This document shows positions 1 through 8,973 of a stretch of DNA of 64,000 bases, in pieces (position 1 is the stretch's first letter; every line of letters begins with the position of its first letter). The stretch covers positions 56,165-120,164 of the forward strand of contig CAVWAK010000014.1 in the NCBI GenBank assembly GCA_963752745.1, in the 5' to 3' direction. Made by a program: the position numbers and the translations under genes. The notes below the pieces were generated by a model, which saw only the letters and a program-made list of their open reading frames with translations, made no database searches and was not told the origin of the DNA. This stretch comes from Thiogranum sp963752745 (GTDB lineage: Bacteria; Pseudomonadota; Gammaproteobacteria; DSM-19610).

Positions 1-816
1 GAAGCCGATGAACAGTACCATTCGGCGGGCACTCAGCACCACGAATTCACGTAACAGCGACGAGAAGGTTTTCGATCTTGATGCCGCCTTTTGTGCGGCT
101 TTGCCAGCAACAATGGAAAGCAGGTAAAACACAATCACGATAACAATAAACTGAATAATGTTAACCGCCCAGCGAAAACCGCCTTCCGGCGACAGCAGCC
201 AACTGGTAACGGTGGTCCATGTCGCACTGGCGTCAGTGACATCGACTTTGACGCCAGAAACCGCTTTGATGTAGTTCGCGTATTCCGCAGTATCGCCGCC
301 TTTGGCATTCCATTGATCGAGTATGATATTGAAGCGGTCGATGAGCGCGGTCCGCTCTGACCTCAATTTGGTGGCATGTTTGACCAGCGCGGTTTTGATT
401 TCGGCCGTGGTTGTTTTTGTGGGCTCTGAACCAGACTCGGGCTGGCCTTGCTCCATTGCCTCGCTTTCTATCGCCTTGATGGCTTCCTGTACCGATGCAT
501 CTTGAGTCGATGCGTCCTCGGTTGGTGTTCCCGCTTGCAGTTCCTTCTTTTTGTAGATTGCCGCCACTTCAGCGTTGCTGATTTCGGTGACTTTTTCTTT
601 CAGTAACAAAAGCCATGCCTCTGCTTCCGCCTGCAGCTCACATTTTGTCAGCGGTTTGACGCGATACGACAGCACCTCGAGCGGAATCTTTACGTCCGTG
701 GCGGTGACGGCGTTGATGTCGGAGGGGCAGTCTTTGGCGAAAGTCGCAGTCGAGAGCATGGCTAAGGCGAGTGCCGGCCACAGTAGCCAGTTCCAGGTAA
801 CAAAAAGCTTCTTCAT
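1..816 (-). CDS. MscS-family mechanosensitive channel, N-terminal part (runs off window)
   Basis: The reading frame is open from an ATG at 816 to the window edge (272 codons), so the C-terminal part is missing. A signal peptide is visible (MKKLF, a hydrophobic stretch, then TFA-K near residue 27). A polar region of about 180 residues follows, rich in Glu, Ala, Ser and Thr. A hydrophobic segment then starts near residue 213 (WAVNIIQFIVIVIVFYLL), followed by the charged segment LLREFVVLSARRMVLFIGF. That last part resembles the start of the pore module of small-conductance mechanosensitive channels, which release solutes from the cytoplasm on hypo-osmotic shock. The start at 816 is preferred over the ATG at 825 because a GGAG lies about 9 bases upstream of it. 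The family call rests only on the membrane-proximal part, since the beta domain is outside the window. Confidence 0.7.
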   Translation of the reverse strand, partial: MKKLFVTWNWLLWPALALAMLSTATFAKDCPSDINAVTATDVKIPLEVLSYRVKPLTKCELQAEAEAWLLLLKEKVTEISNAEVAAIYKKKELQAGTPTEDASTQDASVQEAIKAIESEAMEQGQPESGSEPTKTTTAEIKTALVKHATKLRSERTALIDRFNIILDQWNAKGGDTAEYANYIKAVSGVKVDVTDASATWTTVTSWLLSPEGGFRWAVNIIQFIVIVIVFYLLSIVAGKAAQKAASRSKTFSSLLREFVVLSARRMVLFIGF

Positions 817-891
817 TCTATCCATTCTCCAGGGGCGCCCGATCGGTATAGAGTATGTGACTGCTATCGCGGGCATTATGTCACAAACAGA

Positions 892-906
892 AAAGGGGTC
901 AGACCC
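892..906. repeat. Short GGGTC-A-GACCC palindrome in a 'ggggtcagaccc' context
   Basis: GGGTC (896-900) and GACCC (902-906) form a perfect 11-base palindrome preceded by an A-run. The same 'aaaaggggtcagaccc' string is familiar in many proteobacterial genomes near short dispersed repeats and IS200-like (Y1) transposases. No transposase is present here. Its function is unknown. Confidence 0.3.
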
Positions 907-965
907 TAACTAGTAGCTATGTATACAGTGCTGAGCAAAGCCAGTCGGTAATCCCCGATCAGGGA

Positions 966-987
966 CCCCGCGTAAGCAGGGTTTTTT
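966..987 (+). terminator. Terminator-like hairpin
   Basis: CCCCGC (966-971), loop GTAA and GCAGGG (976-981) form a six-pair stem with one mismatch, followed by six T (982-987). No plus-strand gene is seen upstream. It may end an unrecognised transcript or be a chance structure. Confidence 0.35.
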
Positions 988-1286
988 CTGATGTGAGTGT
1001 CGTGTTCTAGCAGACATAGAAGCACGAAAGCCGAATGGGAACGACCGGAGTTGCTGTACTCCCGACCTTGACAGAAACTCTGGGAATGTCGCTTTCTGGC
1101 TGCGGGGTTAGCGCCATCTGCTGGATATATCTTTTGGCAAGCAAAGCAGGCTTTCGCAACGGATCAGTAATAGTCCGCGCATCGGGCCGGGGTTAACTGG
1201 AAACAATTAATTCTGTGCGTGGCTTAATCTGTGCTCGGACTGGTGAAAAAGACAGACACGCAAGATTTTATGCCGGATTAGAAATC

Positions 1287-1532
1287 CTATTTCATTAATG
1301 CTTCGCGAGCTTTATCAGTATCCACCGAGTCGGTTGCCCTCGTCTTGTCAACGGAGTCGTAGGCTTTCTGGTAGTCAACGCCATCGGTGCTGACAGCTTC
1401 GCCCATCTTTTCCTTGTCTACAGATTCGGAGGCTTTCTGTTTGTCTAAGGAATCATAGACACCTTTGTAATCGACAGCTGTGGCAGGAGACAGATAGATG
1501 AGAGCCATCAGTGCAGCGATCTTCGAGTACAT
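1287..1532 (-). CDS. Small exported protein with internal repeats, function unknown
   Basis: This is an 81-residue protein. A strong ribosome binding site (AAGGAG, 8 bases before the ATG at 1532) and a typical signal peptide (hydrophobic core, cleavage likely after SPATA near residue 19) support it as a real gene. The mature part of about 60 residues is highly charged. It repeats a unit of the type Y-D-S-(L/V)-D-K-x-x-A-(S/T)-(E/D)-S-V-D twice, joined by a V-D-Y-(K/Q) motif, so an extended or helical periplasmic repeat protein is likely. It contains no Cys and no membrane anchor. It stands alone between the LysR gene and the channel gene, all on the minus strand. No function can be assigned. 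Confidence 0.65.
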   Translation of the reverse strand: MYSKIAALMALIYLSPATAVDYKGVYDSLDKQKASESVDKEKMGEAVSTDGVDYQKAYDSVDKTRATDSVDTDKAREALMK

Positions 1533-1610
1533 TATTTATCTCCTTCCGGGAATGCGGGGTGGGAACCCATTCTAATGTATGTTCGCCTGGGTGTTTAGTG
1601 AAAATGGAAT

Positions 1611-2471
1611 TCAGGCAAGCAATCGGGTCAGTGCGCGCGCCGCATTCGATAAAGTGCGATCACGATGGTAGACAACACCCAGTGAACGGCTCAACGAAAG
1701 TGCGCTTACCGACAAGACCCTGGTTTGATCATCCTGCATGGTCACCGGCAGCAGGCTCCAGCCGATGCCCACAGAGACCAGCATGTGGATGGTTTCGAGA
1801 TAATTGGTCGAAAGGGCAATGTCCAGGTGCAGGTCAACATCTTTAAATGCCGCTTCGGCGATCTGTCGGGTGTAGGTGCCTGTAGCGGGCAGGATCACCG
1901 GGTGGCTTGCCAGGTCCCTGAGCGACGGGCGGCGTTTATGCGCCAGCGGGTGATCACGGGCAACCATTATAGCCAGCGGGTCGTCCCAGACTTTTTCCGT
2001 TTGTAAAACATTTGCCGGCGATGGAGGCAGCGTCACGATGGCCAGCTCCAGTTCACCGTGCTCCACTGCCAGGCAGGCTTCCTCAGAATCCATAAAACGG
2101 ATGTCCAGCCGCACCTCTGGATAGACGTGGACAAACTCTTTCAGAACCGGGGGCAGGCGGTGAAGACCGATGTGATGGCTGGTGCCAAAGCGGAGCGTGC
2201 CATGGACTTCACCGCTGAGGTTGCTGAGAGCGCGAACGCTGTCTTCCAGGTCGAGCAGTATATTGCGCGCCCGAGGTAACAGTGCCTGGCCGGCTTCGGT
2301 CAGCGATACCCCCCGACCAATGCGGTCAAAAAGCCGTGCTTCCAGTTCATTTTCGAGCGCAGATACCCGCTTGCTGATTGCCGGTTGAGTCAGAAACAGC
2401 TGTTCGGCTGCCAGCGAGAACGAGCCGCTGTCGGCGACGGCAATAAAGGCTTTGAGAGCCGCGATATCCAT
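1611..2471 (-). CDS. LysR-family transcriptional regulator, divergent from leuC
   Basis: This is a 286-residue protein of normal length for the family. Residues 1-60 form the winged helix-turn-helix (FSLAAEQLFLTQPAISKRV, then RLFDR and the LTEAG wing). About residues 90-286 form the periplasmic-binding-protein-like effector domain. The ATG at 2471 (MDIAALKAF) matches the usual start of the family, and upstream in-frame ATGs would add a non-conserved 28-residue tail. A LysR gene divergent from leuC is also found in Pseudomonas, so it may control the leuCDB operon, perhaps sensing a leucine-pathway intermediate. That role is an inference from position, and the effector is unknown. Confidence 0.85.
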   Translation of the reverse strand: MDIAALKAFIAVADSGSFSLAAEQLFLTQPAISKRVSALENELEARLFDRIGRGVSLTEAGQALLPRARNILLDLEDSVRALSNLSGEVHGTLRFGTSHHIGLHRLPPVLKEFVHVYPEVRLDIRFMDSEEACLAVEHGELELAIVTLPPSPANVLQTEKVWDDPLAIMVARDHPLAHKRRPSLRDLASHPVILPATGTYTRQIAEAAFKDVDLHLDIALSTNYLETIHMLVSVGIGWSLLPVTMQDDQTRVLSVSALSLSRSLGVVYHRDRTLSNAARALTRLLA

Positions 2472-2594
2472 TGCCGGGGGATCTCCGTGCGCAGGGTTGA
2501 TATATTCCAATAAGTTATATAATACATGAAAAATATGAATTTGTGTTATCTGCAAGCCGGTCGTAGTATCCGCGCATAATCTGGAGGTATAGCG
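2472..2594. promoter_or_regulatory. Divergent promoter region LysR / leuC
   Basis: This is a short AT-rich intergenic region between two divergent genes. ATAA-G-TTAT (2510-2518) is a perfect dyad inside a longer AT-rich run at 2501-2535 and includes a T-N11-A arrangement of the LysR-operator type. The leuC ribosome binding site GGAGG sits at 2582-2586. No convincing -35/-10 pair for leuC was found. Confidence 0.4.
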
Positions 2595-4010
2595 ATGAGC
2601 GGAAAAACGCTTTACGACAAGTTATGGGATGCGCACCTGGTGCGTGAAGATAAAGACGGGACGGCTTTGATTTATATCGATCGCCATCTTGTCCACGAGG
2701 TGACGTCACCGCAGGCGTTCGAAGGTCTGCGTCTGGCCGGTCGTCAGCCCTGGCGAACAGATTCTGTGCTCGCAGTGCCGGATCACAATGTACCGACGAC
2801 CAATCGTAGTAGCGGTGTTGCGGGCATTGAAGATGAGGTGTCGCGCATCCAGGTCGAGACGCTCGATCAGAACTGTGAACAATTTGGTATTACCAAGTTC
2901 GATATGAACGATGTACGCCAGGGTATTGTGCACGTAATTGGTCCCGAACAGGGAGCCACTTTGCCGGGTATGACCGTGGTCTGTGGTGACTCACATACCT
3001 CAACCCACGGCGCCTTTGGTGCACTGGCGTTTGGCATCGGTACCTCGGAAGTCGAGCACGTACTCGCTACCCAGTGTCTTATCCAGAAGAAGTCGAAGAA
3101 CATGCAGGTCTGCGTCGAAGGTGAACTCGGAGCGGGTATCACGGCAAAGGATGTTGTGCTGGCAATTATCGGGGAGATTGGTACCGCAGGCGGTACCGGT
3201 TACGCCATCGAGTTTGCCGGTAGCGCTATCGAGTCGCTGTCTGTGGAAGGTCGCATGACAGTGTGTAACATGGCTATCGAAGCCGGTGCACGTGCAGGCA
3301 TGGTGGCGGTTGATCAGACCACTATCGACTATGTGGAAGGCCGGCCGTTTGCGCCGCAGGGTGAATACTGGGAGCAGGCGGTTGCCAGCTGGCGCGAACT
3401 CAGGAGTGATGCGGATGCAAGGTTTGATCACGTGGTTACCCTTAAAGCCGGCGATATAGATCCGCAGGTTACCTGGGGTACTTCGCCCGAGATGGTGATA
3501 GCAGTGAACGCGAACGTACCCGATCCTGACCAGGTCAGTGATGCGGTGAAGCAGAATGGCATGCGTAAGGCACTGGCTTACATGGATCTTGAGCCAGGTA
3601 TGCCGGTGGCAGAGATCGTTATCGATAAAGTGTTTATCGGTTCCTGCACCAATTCGCGGATCGAAGACTTGCGCGAGGCGGCAGCGGTAGCAAAAGGGCG
3701 TAAAGTCGCCGATAGCGTCAAGCTTGCCATGGTGGTGCCGGGTTCGGGCCTGGTAAAGCAGCAGGCGGAAGCAGAAGGCTTGCACAAGCTGTTTATGGAA
3801 GCAGGCTTTGAGTGGCGCGAGCCCGGGTGTTCGATGTGTCTGGCCATGAATGCCGATCGACTTGAGCCTGGTGAACGTTGTGCGTCTACGTCGAACAGGA
3901 ATTTTGAAGGTCGCCAGGGCGCTGGTGGACGGACGCACCTGGTGAGTCCGGCAATGGCTGCGGCTGCAGCGGTAGCGGGCCACTTTGTGGATGTCCGGGA
4001 TCTGGAATAA
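2595..4010 (+). CDS. leuC: 3-isopropylmalate dehydratase, large subunit
   Basis: It isomerises 2-isopropylmalate to 3-isopropylmalate in leucine biosynthesis, together with LeuD. The protein has 471 residues, the normal length. The aconitase-fold [4Fe-4S] ligands are visible as Cys in FIGSCTNSR and the pair in EPGCSMCLAMN, and VVCGDSHTSTHGAFGALAF is the conserved substrate-side motif. The ATG follows GGAGG at 7-8 bases. It is the first gene of leuC-leuD-leuB-asd, with leuD 13 bases downstream. An open frame of about 380 codons on the opposite strand is only a shadow. Confidence 0.97.
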   Translation: MSGKTLYDKLWDAHLVREDKDGTALIYIDRHLVHEVTSPQAFEGLRLAGRQPWRTDSVLAVPDHNVPTTNRSSGVAGIEDEVSRIQVETLDQNCEQFGITKFDMNDVRQGIVHVIGPEQGATLPGMTVVCGDSHTSTHGAFGALAFGIGTSEVEHVLATQCLIQKKSKNMQVCVEGELGAGITAKDVVLAIIGEIGTAGGTGYAIEFAGSAIESLSVEGRMTVCNMAIEAGARAGMVAVDQTTIDYVEGRPFAPQGEYWEQAVASWRELRSDADARFDHVVTLKAGDIDPQVTWGTSPEMVIAVNANVPDPDQVSDAVKQNGMRKALAYMDLEPGMPVAEIVIDKVFIGSCTNSRIEDLREAAAVAKGRKVADSVKLAMVVPGSGLVKQQAEAEGLHKLFMEAGFEWREPGCSMCLAMNADRLEPGERCASTSNRNFEGRQGAGGRTHLVSPAMAAAAAVAGHFVDVRDLE

Positions 4011-4023
4011 AGGTATTAGTGCG

Positions 4024-4662
4024 ATGAAAAAATTTGAGACCCTGGATGCAGTGACGATGCCTTTGGATCGGCCGCATGTCGATACCGATGCGATTATTCC
4101 CAAGCAGTATTTGAAGTCGGTGAAACGCAGTGGCTTTGGCCCCAATCTGTTCGACGACTGGCGCTATCTGGAACCCGGTGAACCCGGGCAGGATCACAGC
4201 CAGCGCGAAGTTAATCCGGATTTTGTGCTCAACTACCCGCGCTATGCAGAGGCGCGGATTCTGTTGGGCAGGGAAAATTTTGGTTGTGGTTCATCGCGCG
4301 AGCATGCGGTCTGGGCGCTTGAAGACGCCGGATTTCGTGTTGTGATCGCCCCGAGCTTCGCGGATATTTTTCACAACAATTGTTTCAAGAACGGTGTGTT
4401 GCCGATTGTGCTGGCGGCTGACATTATCGACAGGCTTTTCGAGGCAGTGGCGGCCACGGAAGGATACCGTCTTAAGGTGGATCTGGAGAAGCAGGTCATT
4501 ACGACACCTGACGGCGACGAGTTCCCCTTTATCGTGGACGAGTTTCGAAAGTATTGCCTGTTAAACGGCCTGGATGATATTGGTCTTACGTTGCAGCATG
4601 CCGGGGATATCAGGGCTTATGAAGAACGTCGCAAGCAGGAAGCGCCCTGGTTATTCGCGTGA
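4024..4662 (+). CDS. leuD: 3-isopropylmalate dehydratase, small subunit
   Basis: This 212-residue partner of LeuC carries the swivelling aconitase domain. The motif GRENFGCGSSREHAVWAL and the segment PHVDTDAIIPKQYLK are diagnostic. The start at 4024 (MKKFETL) is chosen over an ATG at 3985 because that one lies inside leuC and would add a non-conserved N-terminus. It lies between leuC and leuB in the same direction. Confidence 0.96.
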   Translation: MKKFETLDAVTMPLDRPHVDTDAIIPKQYLKSVKRSGFGPNLFDDWRYLEPGEPGQDHSQREVNPDFVLNYPRYAEARILLGRENFGCGSSREHAVWALEDAGFRVVIAPSFADIFHNNCFKNGVLPIVLAADIIDRLFEAVAATEGYRLKVDLEKQVITTPDGDEFPFIVDEFRKYCLLNGLDDIGLTLQHAGDIRAYEERRKQEAPWLFA

Positions 4663-4704
4663 GTTGACTCGTCTCCGACAGGTATTGAATAAACGGTGTA
4701 ATAA

Positions 4705-5778
4705 ATGACAAACAAGATTCTGATTCTGCCCGGCGATGGCATAGGTCCCGAGATTGTCGGTGAAGCGCTTAAGGTGCTGGAAAAACTGCGTGCCGACGGC
4801 CTGGATGTGGCGCTGGAACATGGCCTGGTTGGTGGTTCAGCCTACGATGCCAAAGGGCATCCGCTGCCGGAGGAGACTTTGCAGCAGGCGCGGGCAGCCG
4901 ACGCGATTTTGCTGGGTGCTGTTGGCGGTCCCCGCTATGAATCGCTGGACAGGCCGTTGCGGCCGGAACAAGGATTGCTGGGGCTGCGAGCAGAGCTGAA
5001 ACTGTTTTCCAACCTGCGGCCGGCAATTCTATATCCCCAGCTGGCAGCTGCCTCGACGCTCAGGCCCGAGATCGTATCGGGGCTGGATATTATGATTGTG
5101 CGCGAACTTACCGGCGGTATTTATTTCGGTAAACCACGCGGGGTGCGCGAACTGGAAAATGGTGAGAAGGAAGGCTTCAACACACTGGTCTATCGCGAGT
5201 CGGAGATCGAGCGCATTGGTCGATCGGCTTTTGATATCGCCCGCAAGCGCGGCAAGAAACTGTGCTCGGTGGATAAGGCCAACGTACTTGAAGTGAGCGA
5301 GCTATGGCGCGAAACCATAATCCGCATCGCCGGCGAGTATCCGGATGTGGAACTCAGCCACATGTACGTTGATAACGCGGCCATGCAGCTGGTGCGTGCG
5401 CCCAAGCAGTTTGATGTCATGGTTACAACTAATATGTTCGGCGATATTCTTTCCGATGCGGCGGCCATGCTAACGGGGTCTATTGGTATGCTGCCGTCGG
5501 CATCACTGGATGCGAACGCCAAAGGTATGTACGAGCCGATCCATGGTTCGGCTCCCGATATCGCCGGTCAGGGGGTGGCCAATCCGCTGGCAACGATTCT
5601 GTCGGTGGCCATGATGCTGCGCTACAGTTTTGGCAATGCAGAGGTCGCTGACCGTATTGAGGCCGCCGTCGGCCGGGTGCTCGATCAGGGGTTGCGCACT
5701 CCCGATATTGCCGCCGAAGGCCAGGCGACAGTGGGCACTGTTGAAATGGGTGACGCTGTCGTGGCGGCGCTGGCATAA
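4705..5778 (+). CDS. leuB: 3-isopropylmalate dehydrogenase
   Basis: This enzyme performs the NAD-dependent oxidative decarboxylation of 3-isopropylmalate, the third step of leucine synthesis. It is 357 residues long, as usual. Conserved parts include LPGDGIGPE at the N-terminus, the substrate-binding arginines in RELTGGIYFGKPRG, the VDKANVLE helix, the metal-binding NMFGDILSDAAA, and the NAD-binding loop EPIHGSAPDIAG. It follows leuD by 42 bases and precedes asd by 20. Confidence 0.97.
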   Translation: MTNKILILPGDGIGPEIVGEALKVLEKLRADGLDVALEHGLVGGSAYDAKGHPLPEETLQQARAADAILLGAVGGPRYESLDRPLRPEQGLLGLRAELKLFSNLRPAILYPQLAAASTLRPEIVSGLDIMIVRELTGGIYFGKPRGVRELENGEKEGFNTLVYRESEIERIGRSAFDIARKRGKKLCSVDKANVLEVSELWRETIIRIAGEYPDVELSHMYVDNAAMQLVRAPKQFDVMVTTNMFGDILSDAAAMLTGSIGMLPSASLDANAKGMYEPIHGSAPDIAGQGVANPLATILSVAMMLRYSFGNAEVADRIEAAVGRVLDQGLRTPDIAAEGQATVGTVEMGDAVVAALA

Positions 5779-5798
5779 AATTTAGTTCAGGAGTCATT

Positions 5799-6821
5799 AT
5801 GAGTCGTACATTCGATGTGGCCGTTGTGGGCGCTACCGGCGCAGTCGGCGAAGTCATGCTGGAAATTCTCGCCGAGCGTGATTTCCCGGTTGGTGAGGTC
5901 TATCCTCTGGCGAGCGAGCGCTCGGCGGGAAAGAAGGTGAGCTTCAAGGGTAAGTATCTGACAGTGCAGAACCTCGCCGAGTTCGATTTTTCAAAAGCAC
6001 AGATCGGCCTGTTTTCTGCCGGGGCTTCCATATCCAGGGAATACGCACCCAAGGCGGCGGCTGCCGGATGTGTGGTGATCGACAACACCTCCCAGTACCG
6101 CTACGACGACGAGATTCCGCTGGTGGTGCCCGAGGTCAATCCGGAAAAAATTGCCGACTATAAGAAACACGGCATCATCGCCAACCCCAACTGTTCCACT
6201 ATCCAGATGCTGGTGGCGCTGAAGCCGATCTATGATGCCGTTGGTATCGAGCGCATCAATGTCTGCACCTATCAGGCAGTCTCCGGGACGGGTAAGGAAG
6301 CCATTGAAGAGCTTGCCAAACAGACGGCCAACCTGTTGAATGCAAAAGAAATTGAATGTGAGGTTTACCCCAGACAGATTGCTTTTAATGTCTTGCCTCA
6401 GATCGACGTTTTTCAGGATAATGGCTACACCAAGGAAGAAATGAAAATGGTGTGGGAGACTCAGAAAATAATGGGTGATGCATCTATAAAGGTGAATCCG
6501 ACGGCGGTTCGGGTGCCAGTATTCTTCGGGCATTCCGAGGCTGTGCATATTGAAACGCGGGACAAGCTGACGGCCGGGCAGTGCCGCGAATTGCTGAGCA
6601 ACGCACCCGGCATCGTGGTTCTTGATGAGCACGCTGATGGTGGTTACCCAACGGCTGTTTCCGAGGGTGCAAACAACGACCCGGTGTACGTAGGTCGCAT
6701 TCGTGAAGATATCTCCCATGACAAGGGTTTAGATTTGTGGGTGGTCGCCGATAATGTGCGCAAAGGGGCAGCCCTTAACAGTATTCAGATTGCTGAAATA
6801 CTGGTAAAAAATCACCTCTGA
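5799..6821 (+). CDS. asd: Aspartate-semialdehyde dehydrogenase
   Basis: It reduces 4-phospho-aspartate to aspartate semialdehyde, the branch point towards lysine, diaminopimelate, threonine and methionine. The protein has 340 residues. The Rossmann motif GATGAVGEVMLEIL opens the NADP domain, and the catalytic Cys lies in NPNCSTIQM. It is of the shorter type found behind leuB in Pseudomonas rather than the E. coli type. The spacing suggests co-transcription with leuCDB. Confidence 0.95.
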   Translation: MSRTFDVAVVGATGAVGEVMLEILAERDFPVGEVYPLASERSAGKKVSFKGKYLTVQNLAEFDFSKAQIGLFSAGASISREYAPKAAAAGCVVIDNTSQYRYDDEIPLVVPEVNPEKIADYKKHGIIANPNCSTIQMLVALKPIYDAVGIERINVCTYQAVSGTGKEAIEELAKQTANLLNAKEIECEVYPRQIAFNVLPQIDVFQDNGYTKEEMKMVWETQKIMGDASIKVNPTAVRVPVFFGHSEAVHIETRDKLTAGQCRELLSNAPGIVVLDEHADGGYPTAVSEGANNDPVYVGRIREDISHDKGLDLWVVADNVRKGAALNSIQIAEILVKNHL

Positions 6822-6927
6822 GATATGCTTGGGGGATCTGGTTTTGCAGGGCTGCCAGTTGCGTACATGGTCCGGTCGGGAGAAGATCGGGTTCGCCCAG
6901 TGGCGGATAAGGAAAAAGGGGATCTTT

Positions 6928-8973
6928 ATGTTCAGGAAATCGGCCTTGGCAATGGCAATGCTCGGTGCATTTGCCAGCACTCAAGTGGTGGCTCTAGGAC
7001 TGGGAGAAATTGAGCTTAATTCCGCTCTAAATCAACCATTTAACGCTGAGGTCGAGTTGCTTTCTGCAACTGAGGCTGAGCTGGACGAACTCAAGGTCGG
7101 CATTGGGTCTCCGGCAGCTTTCAGCAAGGCCGGCATCGAACGGCCAATGTTCCTGAACAAACTCAAATTTGATGTGACCCGCAAAGCCGACGGTACAGCG
7201 GTGGTGCGTGTCACCAGTCGCGACGTCGTTCGCGAACCATTCCTCGATTTCCTGCTGGAGCTGTCCTGGAGCAAGGGCCGACTGTTACGCGAGTACACAG
7301 TGCTTGTAGATCCACCAGTGACAATGCCGGCACCGGCTCCAGTTGCTCAGGCTCCCGCGCAGACTACTGCTCCGGCAGCAGCGCCATCGGTTACACGCTC
7401 CGCGCCGAGGCAGCCGGTGTACGACCTAGCGCCAGGTGAATACGGGCCGATCAAGCGTAACGATACCTTGTGGAGTATCGCGCAGCAGGTGCGCCCTGAT
7501 GCGGATGTCAGTATTGAACAGACCATGCTGGGCCTGCAACGCGCCAATCCTGAAGCTTTTATAAATAACAATATCAACAACCTTAAGGCTGGCTATGTGT
7601 TGCGTGTCCCGTCACGCGAGCAGCTGACATCAATCAGCCGTGGCGAGGCTGTCAGGGAAGCGCGCGGGCAGTACGATGCCTGGCGTGCAGCCCGGTCGTC
7701 GTCTGTGGCTGCGGCATCCGCAGAAAATATTTCCACTTCCGAAGTTGCACCGGCATCCGCTGACCTCGCGTCTGCGCCGGAATCCAGTCTGCAGCTGGTA
7801 TCACCCGAGGAAGCTGGCGCCGGCGGCGCCGGTGAGAGTGCGCTGGCGGACATGCAGCGCGACCTGATCATGGCTAATGAGGTGTTGGAAGAACAGCGCC
7901 GCCAGGGTGAGGAAATGTCAGGGCGCCTGTCGATGCTGGAAGAGCAGATCGTAAATATGCAGCGTCTGATTCAGCTCAAGGACGGCGAGCTGGCCCGCCT
8001 GCAGGCGCAGTCTTCTATTGAAGGCCTGGAGAGTGCCGGGGTTGCCGAAGGTGAGCAACCGGCAGAAATGGAAGCCGCGGCTGAAAGCCTGGCGGGCGAA
8101 GCCGAGGTGCCGGCAGAGGGGGTTGATATAGCCGCCACTGACGTACCGGTTGAGGCTGAGGCGCTTGAAGAAGCAGAAGCCTCATTGGCTGCGGATGCAG
8201 GTCAAGCAGATGAAATTTCCGAAATAGTGAGCGAGTCCGGGGTTGAAGGTGAAACCCTGGCTGCTGATGGAGCGGAAACGGCAGTTATTGAAGAAGCAAC
8301 CATTGACGAGACGGCTGTCGTGGCTCCCGAGTCTGAAACTGCCCCGGTTGTTGAACCGCCGGTTGCAGAGCCCGAGGCGCCGGTAACGGCAACATCGCCC
8401 GGTTTTGTTGCACGCCTGCTGGATAATCCGTTGTGGTTGGGTGCCGGTGGTGTCGTGCTGGCTTTGCTGGCGTTCTTTGGTCTGCGCCGCAAGCGCGGAG
8501 TGGAGACAGAGTTTCAGGAGAGCATTCTTCAGGCTGTGCACGAAGATTCCACCATAGGCGACAGCGAAATTGTTGGCTCCGAGACCGTTGCTTCGCAGGG
8601 CAAGAGTGTCGAGTCCTCGCTACTATCCGAGTTTGCTGTCAGTGATATGGGTTCGCTCAAGAGTGATGGTGAAGCCGATCCACTGGCTGAAGCTGATGTA
8701 TATCTCGCTTATGGTCGCTTCCAGCAGGCCGAGGATCTGATCAAGGATGGTCTTGATAAAGACAGCGAGCGCGAAGATCTGAATCTCAAACTCCTTGAAG
8801 TGTTCCTTGCGGGCAAGAACCAGTCAGCCTTTGACGGCCACGCCCAGGCGATGCTGGCGAAGCTGGAAAACACCAGTTCACCTGCGTGGGTAAAAATTGC
8901 CGAGATGGGACGTGAACTCAGCCCTGACAATCCTCTGTACCAGGCTGAGGAAGCGCCGGAAGCCAGGCGATGA
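6928..8973 (+). CDS. fimV: FimV-like peptidoglycan-binding polarity protein, N-terminal part (frameshifted)
   Basis: FimV is an inner-membrane hub needed for polar organisation, type IV pilus assembly and twitching in Pseudomonas. The start at 6928 gives a signal peptide ending near VVALG, then the FimV N-terminal domain (LGEIELNSALNQPFNAEVEL). A LysM domain spans about residues 170-231 (GPIKRNDTLWSIAQQV), followed by a coiled coil (MQRDLIMANEVLEEQRRQ), a long Glu/Ala-rich acidic linker and one membrane helix near residues 500-520. A cytoplasmic TPR-like segment follows. The frame stops at 8973, but FimV sequence continues in the +1 frame without a gap, so one base is probably gained, or two lost, at about 8940-8972. 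Its place between asd and truA matches Pseudomonas. Confidence 0.88.
   Translation: MFRKSALAMAMLGAFASTQVVALGLGEIELNSALNQPFNAEVELLSATEAELDELKVGIGSPAAFSKAGIERPMFLNKLKFDVTRKADGTAVVRVTSRDVVREPFLDFLLELSWSKGRLLREYTVLVDPPVTMPAPAPVAQAPAQTTAPAAAPSVTRSAPRQPVYDLAPGEYGPIKRNDTLWSIAQQVRPDADVSIEQTMLGLQRANPEAFINNNINNLKAGYVLRVPSREQLTSISRGEAVREARGQYDAWRAARSSSVAAASAENISTSEVAPASADLASAPESSLQLVSPEEAGAGGAGESALADMQRDLIMANEVLEEQRRQGEEMSGRLSMLEEQIVNMQRLIQLKDGELARLQAQSSIEGLESAGVAEGEQPAEMEAAAESLAGEAEVPAEGVDIAATDVPVEAEALEEAEASLAADAGQADEISEIVSESGVEGETLAADGAETAVIEEATIDETAVVAPESETAPVVEPPVAEPEAPVTATSPGFVARLLDNPLWLGAGGVVLALLAFFGLRRKRGVETEFQESILQAVHEDSTIGDSEIVGSETVASQGKSVESSLLSEFAVSDMGSLKSDGEADPLAEADVYLAYGRFQQAEDLIKDGLDKDSEREDLNLKLLEVFLAGKNQSAFDGHAQAMLAKLENTSSPAWVKIAEMGRELSPDNPLYQAEEAPEARR

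Larger units (their letters stand above)
817..1286. other. Intergenic region of about 470 bases
   Basis: No convincing gene is seen here. The region holds a short palindrome at 896-906 and a terminator-like hairpin at 966-987, listed separately. The rest shows no tRNA, recognisable riboswitch or long repeat. The neighbouring genes are both on the minus strand, so this stretch should hold the promoter of the channel gene. No strong -35/-10 pair could be assigned. Confidence 0.5.

Noticed and set aside
3000..4145. Open frame of 381 codons on the minus strand opposite leuC/leuD
   Set aside because: It is an antisense shadow of leuC and leuD with a Cys/His/Arg-rich composition that does not resemble a real protein.
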